Counted from the stretch's first letter, positions 33,279-44,297 are shown. The stretch is 64,000 nucleotides of DNA from Burkholderia pyrrocinia (GCF_003330765.1 NZ_CP024903.1:496001-560000); one strand, 5' to 3'. The notes: generated by a model from the letters alone, not told the origin. Translations and numbers: made by a program.

Positions 33279-34760
33279 ATGTCAACAATTGATTTTTTAA
33301 AAGCGGATTTTCCTGCCACATTATTTCCGCTGAAAGTAAATATTTTTATGGCGGAAAATCACGGCAAAGAAATTTCTATATACATAAATGAAAAAATATT
33401 AAAAGAAGACGTGGTTGCTGACAATTTTCTTGCGCAACAAAGGGTGTACGCGACAAAGCCCCGCGGGCATTTGCGGCGAACCGTGAAGCTAGACCCTATC
33501 GCGGAATATTTTATATACGACCTCGTATACAGGAATCGTGAAGTATTTCGCCCTGAGGTTAGCGTTATTCGACGGAGTTTTGGTTATCGATTCAAGGATG
33601 GTTCTCACATTCCTGTTCACATTGCCTATATGGAATATAAAAAGGCGCTGGAAGAAGGTGAGGCGCAATACAAACACAAGATCCAATTCGATATTGCATC
33701 TTACTTCAATAGTATTTATCACCATGATTTGTCGCATTGGTTTTCCGCAATGGGCAAGGTCTCCGCCCTGGATGCCAATGCTTTCGGTAAATATATGCGA
33801 GAAATTAATGCTGGGCGTAGCGTTGATTTTCTTCCGCATGGAATTTACCCTTGCAAAATGATTGGGAATGAATTTCTGAAATACATCGATCTTAGCAAAT
33901 TTCTTAAATCATCCTTAATCGTGAGATTTATGGATGACTTCACGATATTTGATAACGATCCGTCAGTAATTCAGCAGGATTTTATCCGGATTCAACATAT
34001 GCTTGGACAATGTGGATTGAATATTAACCCTTCGAAGACGCATTACGACAAGCCCCTTGGAGACGTACAAGAAACGCTCTCCAACTTGCAAAATGCACTT
34101 TACGAAATTGTTCACGAGATTCAACTCGTTCCCACGGCTTCAGGTGTGGAGGCTATCGAAGTGGACAACGAAGTCGAGAATAACCTGTCACAAGAGCAGA
34201 TCGATGCGCTCCTCGCACTTCTGAAAGATGACGCTCTCGATGAATCGGACGCAGAACGCATACTGTTATTTTTACGCTCTTACAGCGATAGTGTACTTGA
34301 GCATATTCCCGCATTGCTTGCGAGATTTCCGAATTTGATGAAGCATATTCACGCGATATGCGGAACCATTAAGGAAAAAAATGATTTGGCGGTGGTCATG
34401 CTCAATTATCTAAAAATCGAGACTTTTTTCCTTGAGTATCAGTTATTTTGGCTTGGTTGCATCGCTGAGGACTTTTTATCGGGCTGCAAACTTTATGGTG
34501 ATATTCTTCTAAGACTCTACGAGCTATCATCGGAATTTAAAATTGCAAGATCGAAAATCCTTGAAATTCCAGAGCAAGGGTTCGGGTTTAAGGAAATTCG
34601 CGCGGACCTTCTAAAAAATGGGCAGTCAGATTGGCTGTCGTGGGCGGCTGCAATCGGGATGCGATCACTAAAATCTGGGGAACGAAATTATTTGCTGGAC
34701 TATTTCGCGAAGGCTTCGACCTTAAATTTTTTGATCGCCGATTGCGTGAAAAAACTGTGA
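33279..34760 (+). CDS. Abi/UG-type reverse transcriptase, candidate antiphage protein
   Basis: The ATG at 33279 with GAAAGG upstream is chosen; the frame is open from 33231. The product has 493 residues. The reverse transcriptase motifs are visible: FDIASYFNSIYHHDLSHWF (motif A with catalytic Asp, about residues 137-155), FLPHGIYPCKMIGNEFL (motif B region, 184-200), and RFMDDFTIF (motif C with the Asp pair, 216-224), then CGLNINPSKTHYD. The domain is not followed by a group II maturase or endonuclease. Instead there are about 250 mostly helical residues, as in Abi and other unknown-group (UG) defence enzymes. I cannot assign the subclass. AT-rich, and 12 bp upstream of a TRYPCO2-like gene. 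Confidence 0.82.
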   Translation: MSTIDFLKADFPATLFPLKVNIFMAENHGKEISIYINEKILKEDVVADNFLAQQRVYATKPRGHLRRTVKLDPIAEYFIYDLVYRNREVFRPEVSVIRRSFGYRFKDGSHIPVHIAYMEYKKALEEGEAQYKHKIQFDIASYFNSIYHHDLSHWFSAMGKVSALDANAFGKYMREINAGRSVDFLPHGIYPCKMIGNEFLKYIDLSKFLKSSLIVRFMDDFTIFDNDPSVIQQDFIRIQHMLGQCGLNINPSKTHYDKPLGDVQETLSNLQNALYEIVHEIQLVPTASGVEAIEVDNEVENNLSQEQIDALLALLKDDALDESDAERILLFLRSYSDSVLEHIPALLARFPNLMKHIHAICGTIKEKNDLAVVMLNYLKIETFFLEYQLFWLGCIAEDFLSGCKLYGDILLRLYELSSEFKIARSKILEIPEQGFGFKEIRADLLKNGQSDWLSWAAAIGMRSLKSGERNYLLDYFAKASTLNFLIADCVKKL

Positions 34761-34772
34761 TTGGAGTGCAAC

Positions 34773-35147
34773 ATGAAGCTGCGTGATTTTATAAGAGAAT
34801 CACTCGTTGAAGTCATCGCAGGAATTCGCGAGGCTCAGAATTCGGAGTATGGAGCCTATGTTGTTCCACGTTCGGATGGGGGGCACAAATACGCTTCACA
34901 TGAGCGATTTTCAGAAAGCGCACGGCTCAAATCGACAATCGTGGACTTCGACATAGCCCTTACCGCGGAAGACTCCAGCAGCGCCGGGGCTGGAGGTGGA
35001 ATTAAGGTTTTGGGGCTTAGTGCAGGAGCAAAAGGCGATAAGACGTCGAAAGAGATGGCGGTCAGTCGCATTCAGTTTGCGATTCCCTTGCTTTTGCCGG
35101 AAAGCGAAAAAGAGTGGTATGTCCCGGTCCAAGAGAGTCGCGAATAA
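34773..35147 (+). CDS. TRYPCO2-like small partner of the reverse transcriptase
   Basis: The start is the ATG at 34773, with GGAG upstream and only 12 bp after the reverse transcriptase stop, so the pair is one operon. The 124-residue product begins LRDFIRESLVEVIAGIREAQ, has VDFDIALTAE in the middle followed by a Gly/Ala-rich loop, and ends with SRIQFAIPLLLPES. That layout fits the trypsin-co-occurring domain 2, a small domain that in predicted conflict systems sits next to proteases and signalling NTPases. Its biochemical role is unknown. Association with a reverse transcriptase is unfamiliar to me. Confidence 0.6.
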   Translation: MKLRDFIRESLVEVIAGIREAQNSEYGAYVVPRSDGGHKYASHERFSESARLKSTIVDFDIALTAEDSSSAGAGGGIKVLGLSAGAKGDKTSKEMAVSRIQFAIPLLLPESEKEWYVPVQESRE

Positions 35148-35690
35148 ACGCGAGTACGCGGACTGCCTCGATGACGATAGCGCGGCTCGCGTCGCAGTCG
35201 GTAGCGGCTATTGAAGCCGGACGGGGCCACCATGAGTGTCGCTACCAGTCGCGATGTTTTTCCGCCCGCTGTTAAACCGCCGGCAAACAAGACGCCGCCG
35301 AAAGACGTGCCACCGATGACGATTGATGAATTTTGCAAGCGTTAGAATCGTCAACAATCGCGCTCGCGCGAGCCACGTCAATGGCCGCTATCGAGCGAGC
35401 AAAAAGTCTGCTTTGGGTCGATCTGCGCCGGTCGAGCGTGACAGGGTGGCGGCCGGCCGCGTTCGGCCAAAAGCGGCCTCCGGCGACCATTCCGCGACCG
35501 ATGTTTCGCGTGGCAAAAGCGGTCCCTTGATCGTGCGAGATGCCACTCGTGGCACAGAACAGAGTATTCTAGATGTGGACCAACACAATTTTCCGCTTTG
35601 GCTGGCAGAAATGTGGCTATGACGCCATGCTGCGGAGAAGCAAAATTTTTTGATTAAAACCTAACCATTTATGCATTGACGGAGAACTCA
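35148..35690. other. Gene-poor stretch between two defence-like pairs
   Basis: The GC-rich part (35150-35540) holds a possible 37-codon frame at 35232-35345 (PPMTIDEFCKR, resembling the start of an excisionase-type DNA-binding protein, then a stop). It also contains sequence like other degenerate intergenic repeats in the window (GTTCGGCCAAAAGCGG near 35460). It then turns AT-rich before the DUF5343 gene, where its promoter should lie. Confidence 0.35.
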
Positions 35691-36326
35691 ATGCCAGACC
35701 AATATCCTTTCATCGTATCCAATAACAAAATCGAGCCAATTCTCAGTCGAATTCGCACAGCCGCAAAACCGGAAAAATTGTCGCAGGAACTTCTCGCAAC
35801 GTGGGGATTTACTGCATCAAATGATAGAGCAATGCCAAGGGTATTAAAGTCGCTAGGTTTTTTAACTGAAAATGGTGTGCCGACTGCTTATTACGACCGT
35901 CTCCGGGACCCATCAGACTGGAAGCGAGTTTTGGGGGAGCGTATTCGTGAAACTTACGCCGACCTGTTTGCAATTGATTCGAATATTCAATCAGCAAACG
36001 AGGCGGAGGTAAGAGGGGCTATTAGCCGCATTACTGGAAAGGACGAAGAGGCTGTTAAGCGATACTATTCGACCTTCAAGACTCTTGCTAAGCTGGCTGA
36101 TTTTAGCGAAAGACCCGACCCGGCACCGACCGTAAAAGATGTGAACAACTCATCTTCTTCAACAGCATTGCCAGAAAAAACAATCGAGGCTGCGCCTCCT
36201 GCGGCGCCAGCATCGCATCGCAAAACCGAATACCATTACAATATACAGATTCATCTACCGGTGACGACCGACATCACGGTTTATAACGCAATTTTTAAAA
36301 GTCTTCGCGATAATTTGGGGGTATAG
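35691..36326 (+). CDS. DUF5343-family protein
   Basis: The ATG at 35691 has GGAG seven bases upstream and is preferred to the TTG at 35676. The 211-residue product shows the DUF5343 pattern: YPFIVSNNKIEPILSRIRTA, LLATWGFTASNDRAMPRVLK, then SLGFLTENGVPTAYYDRLRD. A low-complexity Ser/Pro/Ala linker and a terminal YNIQIHLPVTTDITVYNAIF segment follow. The domain resembles a winged-helix module and has no known enzyme activity. Its stop is 3 bp before the next start, so it is coupled to the HEPN gene. Confidence 0.75.
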   Translation: MPDQYPFIVSNNKIEPILSRIRTAAKPEKLSQELLATWGFTASNDRAMPRVLKSLGFLTENGVPTAYYDRLRDPSDWKRVLGERIRETYADLFAIDSNIQSANEAEVRGAISRITGKDEEAVKRYYSTFKTLAKLADFSERPDPAPTVKDVNNSSSSTALPEKTIEAAPPAAPASHRKTEYHYNIQIHLPVTTDITVYNAIFKSLRDNLGV

Positions 36327-36329
36327 TCT

Positions 36330-36887
36330 ATGCGGCAATTCGTTTTCAATGCGCTGCTCGCAGAGAATTCACTCGCTCAATTGGCGAGTGAAGGTATTGC
36401 GATTCGCGGCACCGCTACACCTCCGGTTATTGCGGTCGAAGAATTCGGTTTCAGTCCGCGCATCGTTTACGATGCAAAAAAAATGTCGTCGGTCTTTACC
36501 GCTTTTTTTTGCATTGAAAATTCAGCTAGAGATCTAATAGCCGAACGCCTTCTATCGCGCAAGGGTTTGGATTGGTGGAATTGTGCGGTGCCAGCAAAGA
36601 TCCGAGCGGCCGTTGAAAAACTTAAGGAAAGGGAGGCTGCGAATAAATATCATGCAGCCAGATCGACTGCGTTAATTGGATATACGCTTTTTGGAAATCT
36701 AGGCCAGATTATTATCGCGAACTGGGATGATTTTTCTGACTTGTTTCCCGATCAAGCGTGGGTCATGTCGAGATTTAATGATCTGGAAATGTCTAGGAAT
36801 ATAATTATGCATACGGGGACACTGCCGCAGATCGAGGTTGATCGGGTAGAGAGTATTTTGCGAGATTGGAATCGTCAGGTTGGCTGA
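36330..36887 (+). CDS. Swt1-type HEPN protein, candidate ribonuclease
   Basis: This 185-residue, mostly helical protein has FFCIENSARDLIAERL in its middle. Near the C-terminus it has RNIIMHTG, an RNx3H motif, the active site of HEPN ribonucleases. The surrounding layout is that of Swt1-like HEPN domains. It follows the DUF5343 gene with a 3-bp gap, a recurrent pairing suggestive of an abortive-infection or toxin-regulator unit (inference). AT-rich like the reverse transcriptase pair upstream. Confidence 0.7.
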   Translation: MRQFVFNALLAENSLAQLASEGIAIRGTATPPVIAVEEFGFSPRIVYDAKKMSSVFTAFFCIENSARDLIAERLLSRKGLDWWNCAVPAKIRAAVEKLKEREAANKYHAARSTALIGYTLFGNLGQIIIANWDDFSDLFPDQAWVMSRFNDLEMSRNIIMHTGTLPQIEVDRVESILRDWNRQVG

Positions 36888-37440
36888 TGAATTGATATAC
36901 CTCAAAATAGGCTTTGACTTCAGACGTTCGATTGGAACGGCGTGACAGTCGGCTCTGGGTCGATAGAGGTCTGATTGAGATGCTGAAACCGGACCCGCAA
37001 GCAATTTCAGGTGCACCACACAACAACAGAGACTTGGCGTCGGTCGTATTCGTATCGAGACGAACCCACGCGATTTACCCGATTCAACCGAATTGTTTCG
37101 AATCGTCAAGTTCTGTTCATTCGCTTACAGTGACCGAGTGACGTTCGCCATCAGCACACAATGGCCGAGCGCATTGATCTAGTCGTATGACTATAACCAA
37201 CGGCTAACGTGTGCCAAAGCAACAAACACTGTCTAATGGGTAACGTCCAGCGCGATTATGATCGCGCGCGTGAATGGATACACCGCACGTTCTGATCCCC
37301 ACGCCGAAGCCTCAGTTTCACCGAACCACCAACACAGGAGGAATCCAAACCATAAAAACACCGCAGTAAACGAGCGCGGGCCGCAAGTGCTAGGAACACT
37401 CACGACCCGCTAACCACAGCCAACTTTCAAGGAGTTGCCC
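36888..37440. other. Intergenic region between the HEPN gene and symE
   Basis: No gene can be supported. It contains a degenerate intergenic repeat (CAGTCGGCTCTGGGTCGAT near 36948) and the symE leader. An antisense RNA controlling symE would be expected at its right end, but I see no decisive promoter or terminator. Confidence 0.35.
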
Positions 37441-37662
37441 ATGGCTAAGGCGAATGATAAAGCACGTCCCCCGATCACGGAACGTTTCGTAACGATCCAG
37501 GAATCCTGGGGAGTACCGAAACGGATGTATGACAGGCCGAAGACGTTTTATCCGTATATGAAGATCGGCGGAATGTGGTTGATCAACGATGCGGGTTTTG
37601 TTCCGGGCCGAAGGGTGCAGATCACGATCGAGCCGGGCAGGCTGATCATCAAGCAGTTGTAA
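37441..37662 (+). CDS. symE: SymE-like type I toxin
   Basis: The ATG at 37441 follows a good AAGGAG. The product has 73 residues and the SymE layout: a basic N-terminus, RFVTIQESWG, a linker, then the AbrB-like strand pattern MKIGGMWLINDAGFVPGRRV and ITIEPGRLIIKQL. E. coli SymE is an SOS-induced toxin held in check by the antisense RNA SymR and acts on nucleic acid. Copies are often found near restriction and other defence genes, as here. Confidence 0.82.
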   Translation: MAKANDKARPPITERFVTIQESWGVPKRMYDRPKTFYPYMKIGGMWLINDAGFVPGRRVQITIEPGRLIIKQL

Positions 37663-37750
37663 CAGGCAACGCCGCAGGATGCGGCCGCGCTGCGCGACTT
37701 CGCGCAGCGCGCCGGGTAGCGCAGCCGCAGCTGCCCGACGCCGCCGCACA

Positions 37751-38368
37751 TCACCAGGCGATATTGCAAGACGACCGCGATGTCTTCGCACCGCCGGTAG
37801 CCGTGCAATGCGTACCCGCGCCGTTATCGTAAAACGTGCGTGTCTCCGGCTGCGGCACTGAAGGATCGAACGGATTCGGCGCACCATGCGCGCCGCGCGC
37901 AGCATCGTATGGCCGCGTCGGCGCATACGAACCGCCGCTCCCGGCCGGCCTTGACCCATTGGCCCGCAGGTATTCATTCCAGTTCTGCTCGCGCTGTTCA
38001 TATCCGGGCAACGCGCGACCGAGGCTGTCGCTACCGCCCGCGCCGAGCGCTACACGGTTCGCGGGCAATGCGAAATCGGGTTCATGTCCGGACGAAGGTT
38101 GCGCTTCGAGCGCATCGCCCGACACACGCAACGGCCGCGTATCAGGCATATCGAACGGACTGCGTTCGACCGGCGCCGCGTACAGCACGCGGTGGCTTGC
38201 ACGTGCCGCGTGCCCATCGTCGCGCGCAACGGCGCGACGTTCCGCGCGAAACACGTTGGTTCCGGCCGAACGATCGGCGAGGGCATCGCGGCACCACGCG
38301 TCGGAAGCTGAAACGGAAAGCGCGCAGGCGAGTGCGGCGGCGGAAGGGAAGCGGGAAGAACGACTCAT
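37751..38368 (-). CDS. Hypothetical exported protein
   Basis: A 205-codon frame on the minus strand with a plausible signal peptide (about residues 1-25, FPSAAALACALSVSASDAWC). The mature part is rich in Arg/Pro/Gly with no named domain and ends TRTFYDNGAGTHCTATGG...CNIAW. Several overlapping frames exist on both strands in this GC-rich stretch; the signal peptide and the aromatic-containing C-terminus favour this one. The call is moderate. Confidence 0.5.
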   Translation of the reverse strand: MSRSSRFPSAAALACALSVSASDAWCRDALADRSAGTNVFRAERRAVARDDGHAARASHRVLYAAPVERSPFDMPDTRPLRVSGDALEAQPSSGHEPDFALPANRVALGAGGSDSLGRALPGYEQREQNWNEYLRANGSRPAGSGGSYAPTRPYDAARGAHGAPNPFDPSVPQPETRTFYDNGAGTHCTATGGAKTSRSSCNIAW

Positions 38369-39167
38369 TGACGGTCCGTAGCAGGTGACTGACAGGGTTA
38401 CAAAAACGGCAGATCACTGGCTGGCGGCTGGGCGCGGGGCGGGGCCGAAGTGGCCCGAAACGCGGCAGACGCGAATCGCGACGGAGGCTGGCTGGATTGC
38501 AGATACGAGCCCGTATTATTTCATACGTATAACTGTGACCTTTCGGAGTAGCGAAAATCGTCGGCAAATCGAAGGTTTTGGCCGCGCCATCCGACGCACA
38601 GCATTGGTGCTTGCCGAATCAATCATCAGTCGATTTAAATCATACGATGCGACCCTTTATGGGCTCGACGCACGCCGAGCGCGATCACCAATCGCTGAAC
38701 GCCAACTCCGACAAGGAACGAAGCCAAAGCGACCACCCTGATAGCAACCGGATTGCACTGCGAGCAAACGTTGTCACATACCCAAGGTTGCGCCCCAGTC
38801 GCCACCACCCCACCCGAAAAATCTACGTGTTTTCCCTCAGTCCCTCGGCATTTTTGACAGACGATTTAAAAACGCCCATATAATTTCGGCTGCCTTGCCA
38901 ACGGCTGTCGGACCATCCTTCCGATCGAGCAGTTTGGCAAGCGGGGCAGGCGAAACGCTTGCGCAATGCAAGACGCATCACGATGTCTTTCCGAACCAGA
39001 CGTCCCCTTCGGGGACTGCAAGAGCCGGGCCCCGCTACGCAACATTCCGCCGGAGTTCCGTCTTCTATGTGTCTCGGGCGTGTCCCATGTCCTCGCCCCG
39101 GGTGCTGTTCGATTGCGCAAGTCATGCCGCCTTTGCCCGTATGACTAACAACATCGAGGAGCTCCTG
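38369..39167. other. Long region upstream of livK, including its promoter and leader
   Basis: About 800 bp without a supportable gene. Open frames here have no RBS and poor codon pattern. The right part holds a strong promoter (38854-38884) followed by about 280 bp of transcribed leader before livK. Confidence 0.45.
38854..38884 (+). promoter_or_regulatory. Sigma-70-like promoter of the liv operon
   Basis: A perfect TTGACA (38854-38859) and perfect TATAAT (38879-38884) are separated by 19 bp. That spacing is slightly long, but both boxes are exact in otherwise GC-rich DNA. The predicted transcript would have a leader of about 280 bases before livK. Confidence 0.6.
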
Positions 39168-40286
39168 ATGACGCTGTCCCGTCTTACGTCCATTTCCGTC
39201 GCCGCCGTGCTGTTCGCCGCCGGCGCCGCCGCCGCGCAAGCGGAAACCGTGAAGATCGCCATCGCTGGTCCGATGAGCGGTTCGGTCGCCCAATATGGCG
39301 ACATGGTGAAGGCCGGCGCGCTGACCGCGATCGAGCAGATCAACGCAGCAGGCGGTGCGGGCGGCAACAAGTTCGAAGCCGTGATGATGGACGACGCATG
39401 CGAACCGAAGCAGGCCGTCGCCGTCGCGAACAAGATCGTCAGCCAGAAGATCAAGTACGTGATCGGCCACGTGTGCTCGGGCTCGACGATCCCCGCGTCC
39501 GACATCTACGAGAACGAAGGCATCGTGATGGTCACGCCGTCGGCCACCGCGCCGCAGCTGACCGAAGGCAAGAAGCGCCACTTCGTCTTCCGCACGATCG
39601 GCCGTGACGACCAGCAAGGCCCGGCCGCCGCGCATTACATCATCAACAACGTGAAGCCGAAGAAGGTCGCGATCCTGCACGACAAGCAGTCGTATGGCCA
39701 GGGCATCGCGTCGTCGGTGAAGAAGGATCTCGAAGCGGCAAAGATCCCGGTCGTGCTGTTCGAAGGCATCAATGCCGGCGATTCGGATTACTCGGCGATC
39801 ATCACGAAGCTGAAGTCGCAAGGCGTCGATTTCGTCTACTTCGGCGGCTATCACCCGGAAATGGGCCTGCTGCTGCGCCAGGCGCGCGAGCAGGGCGTGA
39901 AGGCGACGTTCATGGGGCCTGAAGGCGTGGGCAACAAGGACGTGACGGCAATCGCCGGCCCGGCATCGGAAGGCATGCTCGTCACGCTGCCGGCCGACTT
40001 CTCGGCCGATCCGGCCAACGCGGCGCTGGTGAAGGCGTTCGCGGACAAGAAGCGCGACCCGAACGGCGCGTTCCAGATGCCGGCGTACGCAGCGGTGAAG
40101 ATCATCGCCGACTCGATCGCGGGAGCCAAGACGACCGACCCGACGAAGGTCGCCGCGTACATGCACAAGACGACGTTCGACACGCCGATCGGCAAGGTGT
40201 CGTATGACGCGCAGGGCGACCTGAAGGCGTTCAAGTTCGTCGTGTACACGTGGCACAAGGACGCGACGAAGACCGCCGCCAAGTAA
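39168..40286 (+). CDS. livK: Branched-chain amino acid ABC transporter, periplasmic binding protein
   Basis: The ATG at 39168, preceded by GAGGAG, gives a 372-residue protein with a classic signal peptide ending AAAAQAE. The mature protein starts VKIAIAGPMSGSVAQYGDM and has the type I periplasmic-binding fold of the Leu/Ile/Val receptor (GVDFVYFGGYHPEMG, DPNGAFQMPAYAAVKI). It delivers substrate to the LivHMGF complex encoded downstream. A hairpin and a longer gap after this gene fit the usual higher expression of the binding protein. Confidence 0.92.
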   Translation: MTLSRLTSISVAAVLFAAGAAAAQAETVKIAIAGPMSGSVAQYGDMVKAGALTAIEQINAAGGAGGNKFEAVMMDDACEPKQAVAVANKIVSQKIKYVIGHVCSGSTIPASDIYENEGIVMVTPSATAPQLTEGKKRHFVFRTIGRDDQQGPAAAHYIINNVKPKKVAILHDKQSYGQGIASSVKKDLEAAKIPVVLFEGINAGDSDYSAIITKLKSQGVDFVYFGGYHPEMGLLLRQAREQGVKATFMGPEGVGNKDVTAIAGPASEGMLVTLPADFSADPANAALVKAFADKKRDPNGAFQMPAYAAVKIIADSIAGAKTTDPTKVAAYMHKTTFDTPIGKVSYDAQGDLKAFKFVVYTWHKDATKTAAK

Positions 40287-40310
40287 CACGAAGTACCCGC
40301 CCGCGTGCCC

Positions 40311-40335
40311 GCCCTGTCCGAAACCCGGACGGGGC
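40311..40335 (+). terminator. Intercistronic hairpin after livK
   Basis: GCCCTGTCCG and CGGACGGGGC pair over 10 bp, with one wobble, around a 5-base loop. There is no T-run, so it more likely attenuates transcription or protects the livK message than ends it. Confidence 0.5.
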
Positions 40336-40456
40336 GCGTGCGCATTTGGCCGTTCCAAAGCCAAGGGGCGGACCGAGACGACACCGTGCGTTGCGCGCGG
40401 CCGCGCCGTGATCCGGCGATGGCGCGCGGCGTGGCGCCACCGGGAGCTTCCCGCAC

Positions 40457-41383
<927 letters not shown>

Positions 41384-41394
41384 GGGAGACGCAG

Positions 41395-42666
41395 ATGAGT
41401 CAAGTCATTTCCGTTCGCCGCCCGGCCGCCGACGCATCGATCGGCCAGGCGTTGAAAAATGCCATGGCCGCCGCGATCCTGACGGCGATCCTCACGATTC
41501 CGGTGCTCGGGCTGCAGCTGAAGCTCGATGGCTACCAGGTCGTGCTCACGCCGCACTGGCGGCCCGTGTGGATCGCGGTCGCGGCCGTGTTCCTGTTCCA
41601 GTTGTTCAAGCCGTGGCTCGTGCGCGCGAAATCGGCGGTGAAGCTGCCGGCGCTGCCCGCGATGGGCGCGCAGCAGCAGCGCGTGGTGGTGTGGGTGCTG
41701 CTCGCGGTCGGGCTGGTGTGGCCGTTTTTCGGCTCGCGCGGCGCGGTGGACGTCGCGACGCTCGCGCTGATCTACGTGATCCTCGGCCTCGGGCTGAACA
41801 TCGTGGTCGGGTTCGCGGGGCTGCTCGATCTCGGCTATGTCGGGTTTTACGCGGTCGGCGGCTATACGTACGCGATGCTCCACCAGTACTTCGGGCTGTC
41901 GTTCTGGGAGTGCCTGCCGCTCGCGGCGATCGCGGCGGCGACGTTCGGCTTCCTGCTCGGCTTCCCGGTGCTGCGGCTGCGCGGCGACTATCTCGCGATC
42001 GTCACGCTCGGCTTCGGCGAAATCATCCGCCTGCTCGCGAACAACCTGACCAGCCTCACCGGCGGCCCGGACGGCATCTCGGGCATTTCGAAGCCGACGG
42101 TGTTCGGCTTCGAGATGGCGCGCTCGGCAAGCGTCGAAGGCGCGAAGACCTTCCATGAACTGATCGGGCTGGAATACAGCGGCGAGCACATGGTGATCTT
42201 CCTGTACCTGATCGCGCTGCTGCTGGTCGGCTTCACGCTGTTCGTGACGAGCCGCCTGATCCGCATGCCGATGGGCCGCGCGTGGGAAGCGCTGCGCGAC
42301 GACGAGATCGCGTGCCGTTCGCTCGGCCTGAACCCGACGCGCATCAAGCTGTCGGCGTTCACGCTCGGCGCATCGTTCGCGGGCATCGGCGGCGCGTTCT
42401 TCGCGGCGCGCCAGGGCCTCGTGAATCCTGAATCGTTCACCTTCATCGAATCGGCGCTGATCCTCGCGATTGTCGTGCTCGGCGGGATGGGCTCGCAGCT
42501 CGGCGTGATCCTCGCGGCGATCCTGCTGACCGTGCTGCCGGAAGTCGCGCGCGGCTTCGCCGAGTACCGGATGCTGATCTTCGGTCTCGTGATGGTGTTG
42601 ATGATGATGTGGCGTCCGCAGGGCCTGCTGCCCGCGAGCCGTCCCCACGTGGAGCTGCCCCAATGA
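41395..42666 (+). CDS. livM: Branched-chain amino acid ABC transporter permease LivM
   Basis: The ATG at 41395 has GAGGGAGACG upstream; the frame is open well before it but only as a shadow of livH. The product has 423 residues, with a ~100-residue N-terminal extension containing two extra helices, as in other LivM proteins. The conserved core is [20 protein letters not shown], then [19 protein letters not shown] and [20 protein letters not shown]. Its stop overlaps the livG start (ATGA). Confidence 0.92.
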   Translation: MSQVISVRRPAADASIGQALKNAMAAAILTAILTIPVLGLQLKLDGYQVVLTPHWRPVWIAVAAVFLFQLFKPWLVRAKSAVKLPALPAMGAQQQRVVVWVLLAVGLVWPFFGSRGAVDVATLALIYVILGLGLNIVVGFAGLLDLGYVGFYAVGGYTYAMLHQYFGLSFWECLPLAAIAAATFGFLLGFPVLRLRGDYLAIVTLGFGEIIRLLANNLTSLTGGPDGISGISKPTVFGFEMARSASVEGAKTFHELIGLEYSGEHMVIFLYLIALLLVGFTLFVTSRLIRMPMGRAWEALRDDEIACRSLGLNPTRIKLSAFTLGASFAGIGGAFFAARQGLVNPESFTFIESALILAIVVLGGMGSQLGVILAAILLTVLPEVARGFAEYRMLIFGLVMVLMMMWRPQGLLPASRPHVELPQ

Positions 42667-43435
42667 GCGCGAATGCAGAACTGTTGAAGGTCGCCGGGCT
42701 GCAGATGCGCTTCGGCGGGTTGCTCGCGGTGGACGGCATCGATTTCGACGTGCGCCGCGACGAGGTGTTCGCGATCATCGGGCCGAATGGCGCGGGCAAG
42801 ACCACGGTGTTCAACTGCGTCGGCGGCTTCTACAAGCCGACCGGCGGCAACGTCGTGCTCGACGGCCACCCGATCGCGGGGTTGCCAAGCCACAAGATCG
42901 CGGTGAAGGGCCTCGTGCGGACGTTCCAGAACATCCGCCTGTTCAAGTCGCTGACCGTCGTCGAGAACCTGCTCGTCGCGCAGCACCGCAAGGTGAAGGC
43001 GGGGCTGCTGCCCGGCCTGTTTTCGACGCCCGCGTATCGCCGCGCCGAGAAGGAAGCGCTCGAGCGCGCGGCCGTGTGGCTCGAACGGATGGGGCTGAAG
43101 TCGGTCGCCAACCGGCAGGCCGGCACGCTGTCGTACGGGCACCAGCGGCGTCTGGAGATCGCGCGCTGCATGATCACCGAGCCGCGCCTGCTGATGCTCG
43201 ACGAGCCGGCGGCCGGCCTCAACCCGCAGGAGAAGATCGAGCTGCAGCACCTGATCGACAAGCTGCGCCGCGAGTTCGGCGTATCGGTGCTGCTGATCGA
43301 ACACGACATGAGCCTCGTGATGGGCGTGTCCGACCGCATCCTCGTGATGGAGCACGGCCGGCCGATCGTGATCGGCACGCCGGAAGCGGTCCGCAACGAC
43401 CCGCGCGTGATCAAGGCGTATCTGGGGGAAGAGTG

Positions 43436-43436
<1 letters not shown>
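42663..43436 (+). CDS. livG: Branched-chain amino acid ABC transporter ATPase LivG
   Basis: This 257-residue ATPase starts at the ATG overlapping the livM stop. Walker A is GPNGAGKTT, the Q-loop segment is RTFQNIRLF, the ABC signature appears as [12 protein letters not shown], Walker B is [10 protein letters not shown], and the switch His is in IEHDM. The LivG-type insertion (about residues 115-150) is present. It couples ATP hydrolysis to import together with LivF, and its stop overlaps the livF start. Confidence 0.92.
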
Positions 43437-44137
<701 letters not shown>

Positions 44138-44144
44138 TGGGGGG

Positions 44145-44175
44145 AAGCCGCCGGCCTGCAATGGGCCGGCGGCTT
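44145..44175 (+). terminator. Terminator-like hairpin after livF
   Basis: A perfect 12-bp stem (AAGCCGCCGGCC / GGCCGGCGGCTT) encloses a 7-base loop. No T-run follows, which is common in GC-rich genomes. It begins 8 bp after the livF stop. Confidence 0.65.
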
Positions 44176-44297
44176 GCGGCATCCTTCCGGGATGCTTCGG
44201 TACGACAGGTGCAATGCCCGTTTTGCAGGAAATCTGTAGCCGATTTGGCTTCGATCGTAGTCAAATCGGCTACATCTTCGCGCTGCGGAGGAAACCG

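Noticed and set aside
32928..36975. Similar short stretches (GGTTCGGCCAAGAGCCGCC near 32934, GTTCGGCCAAAAGCGG near 35460, CTCTGGGTCGATAGAGG near 36955) as a possible functional repeat.
   Set aside because: They resemble degenerate intergenic repeats scattered in Burkholderia genomes. The copies are short and inconsistent, so I could not define a unit or tie them to the defence genes.
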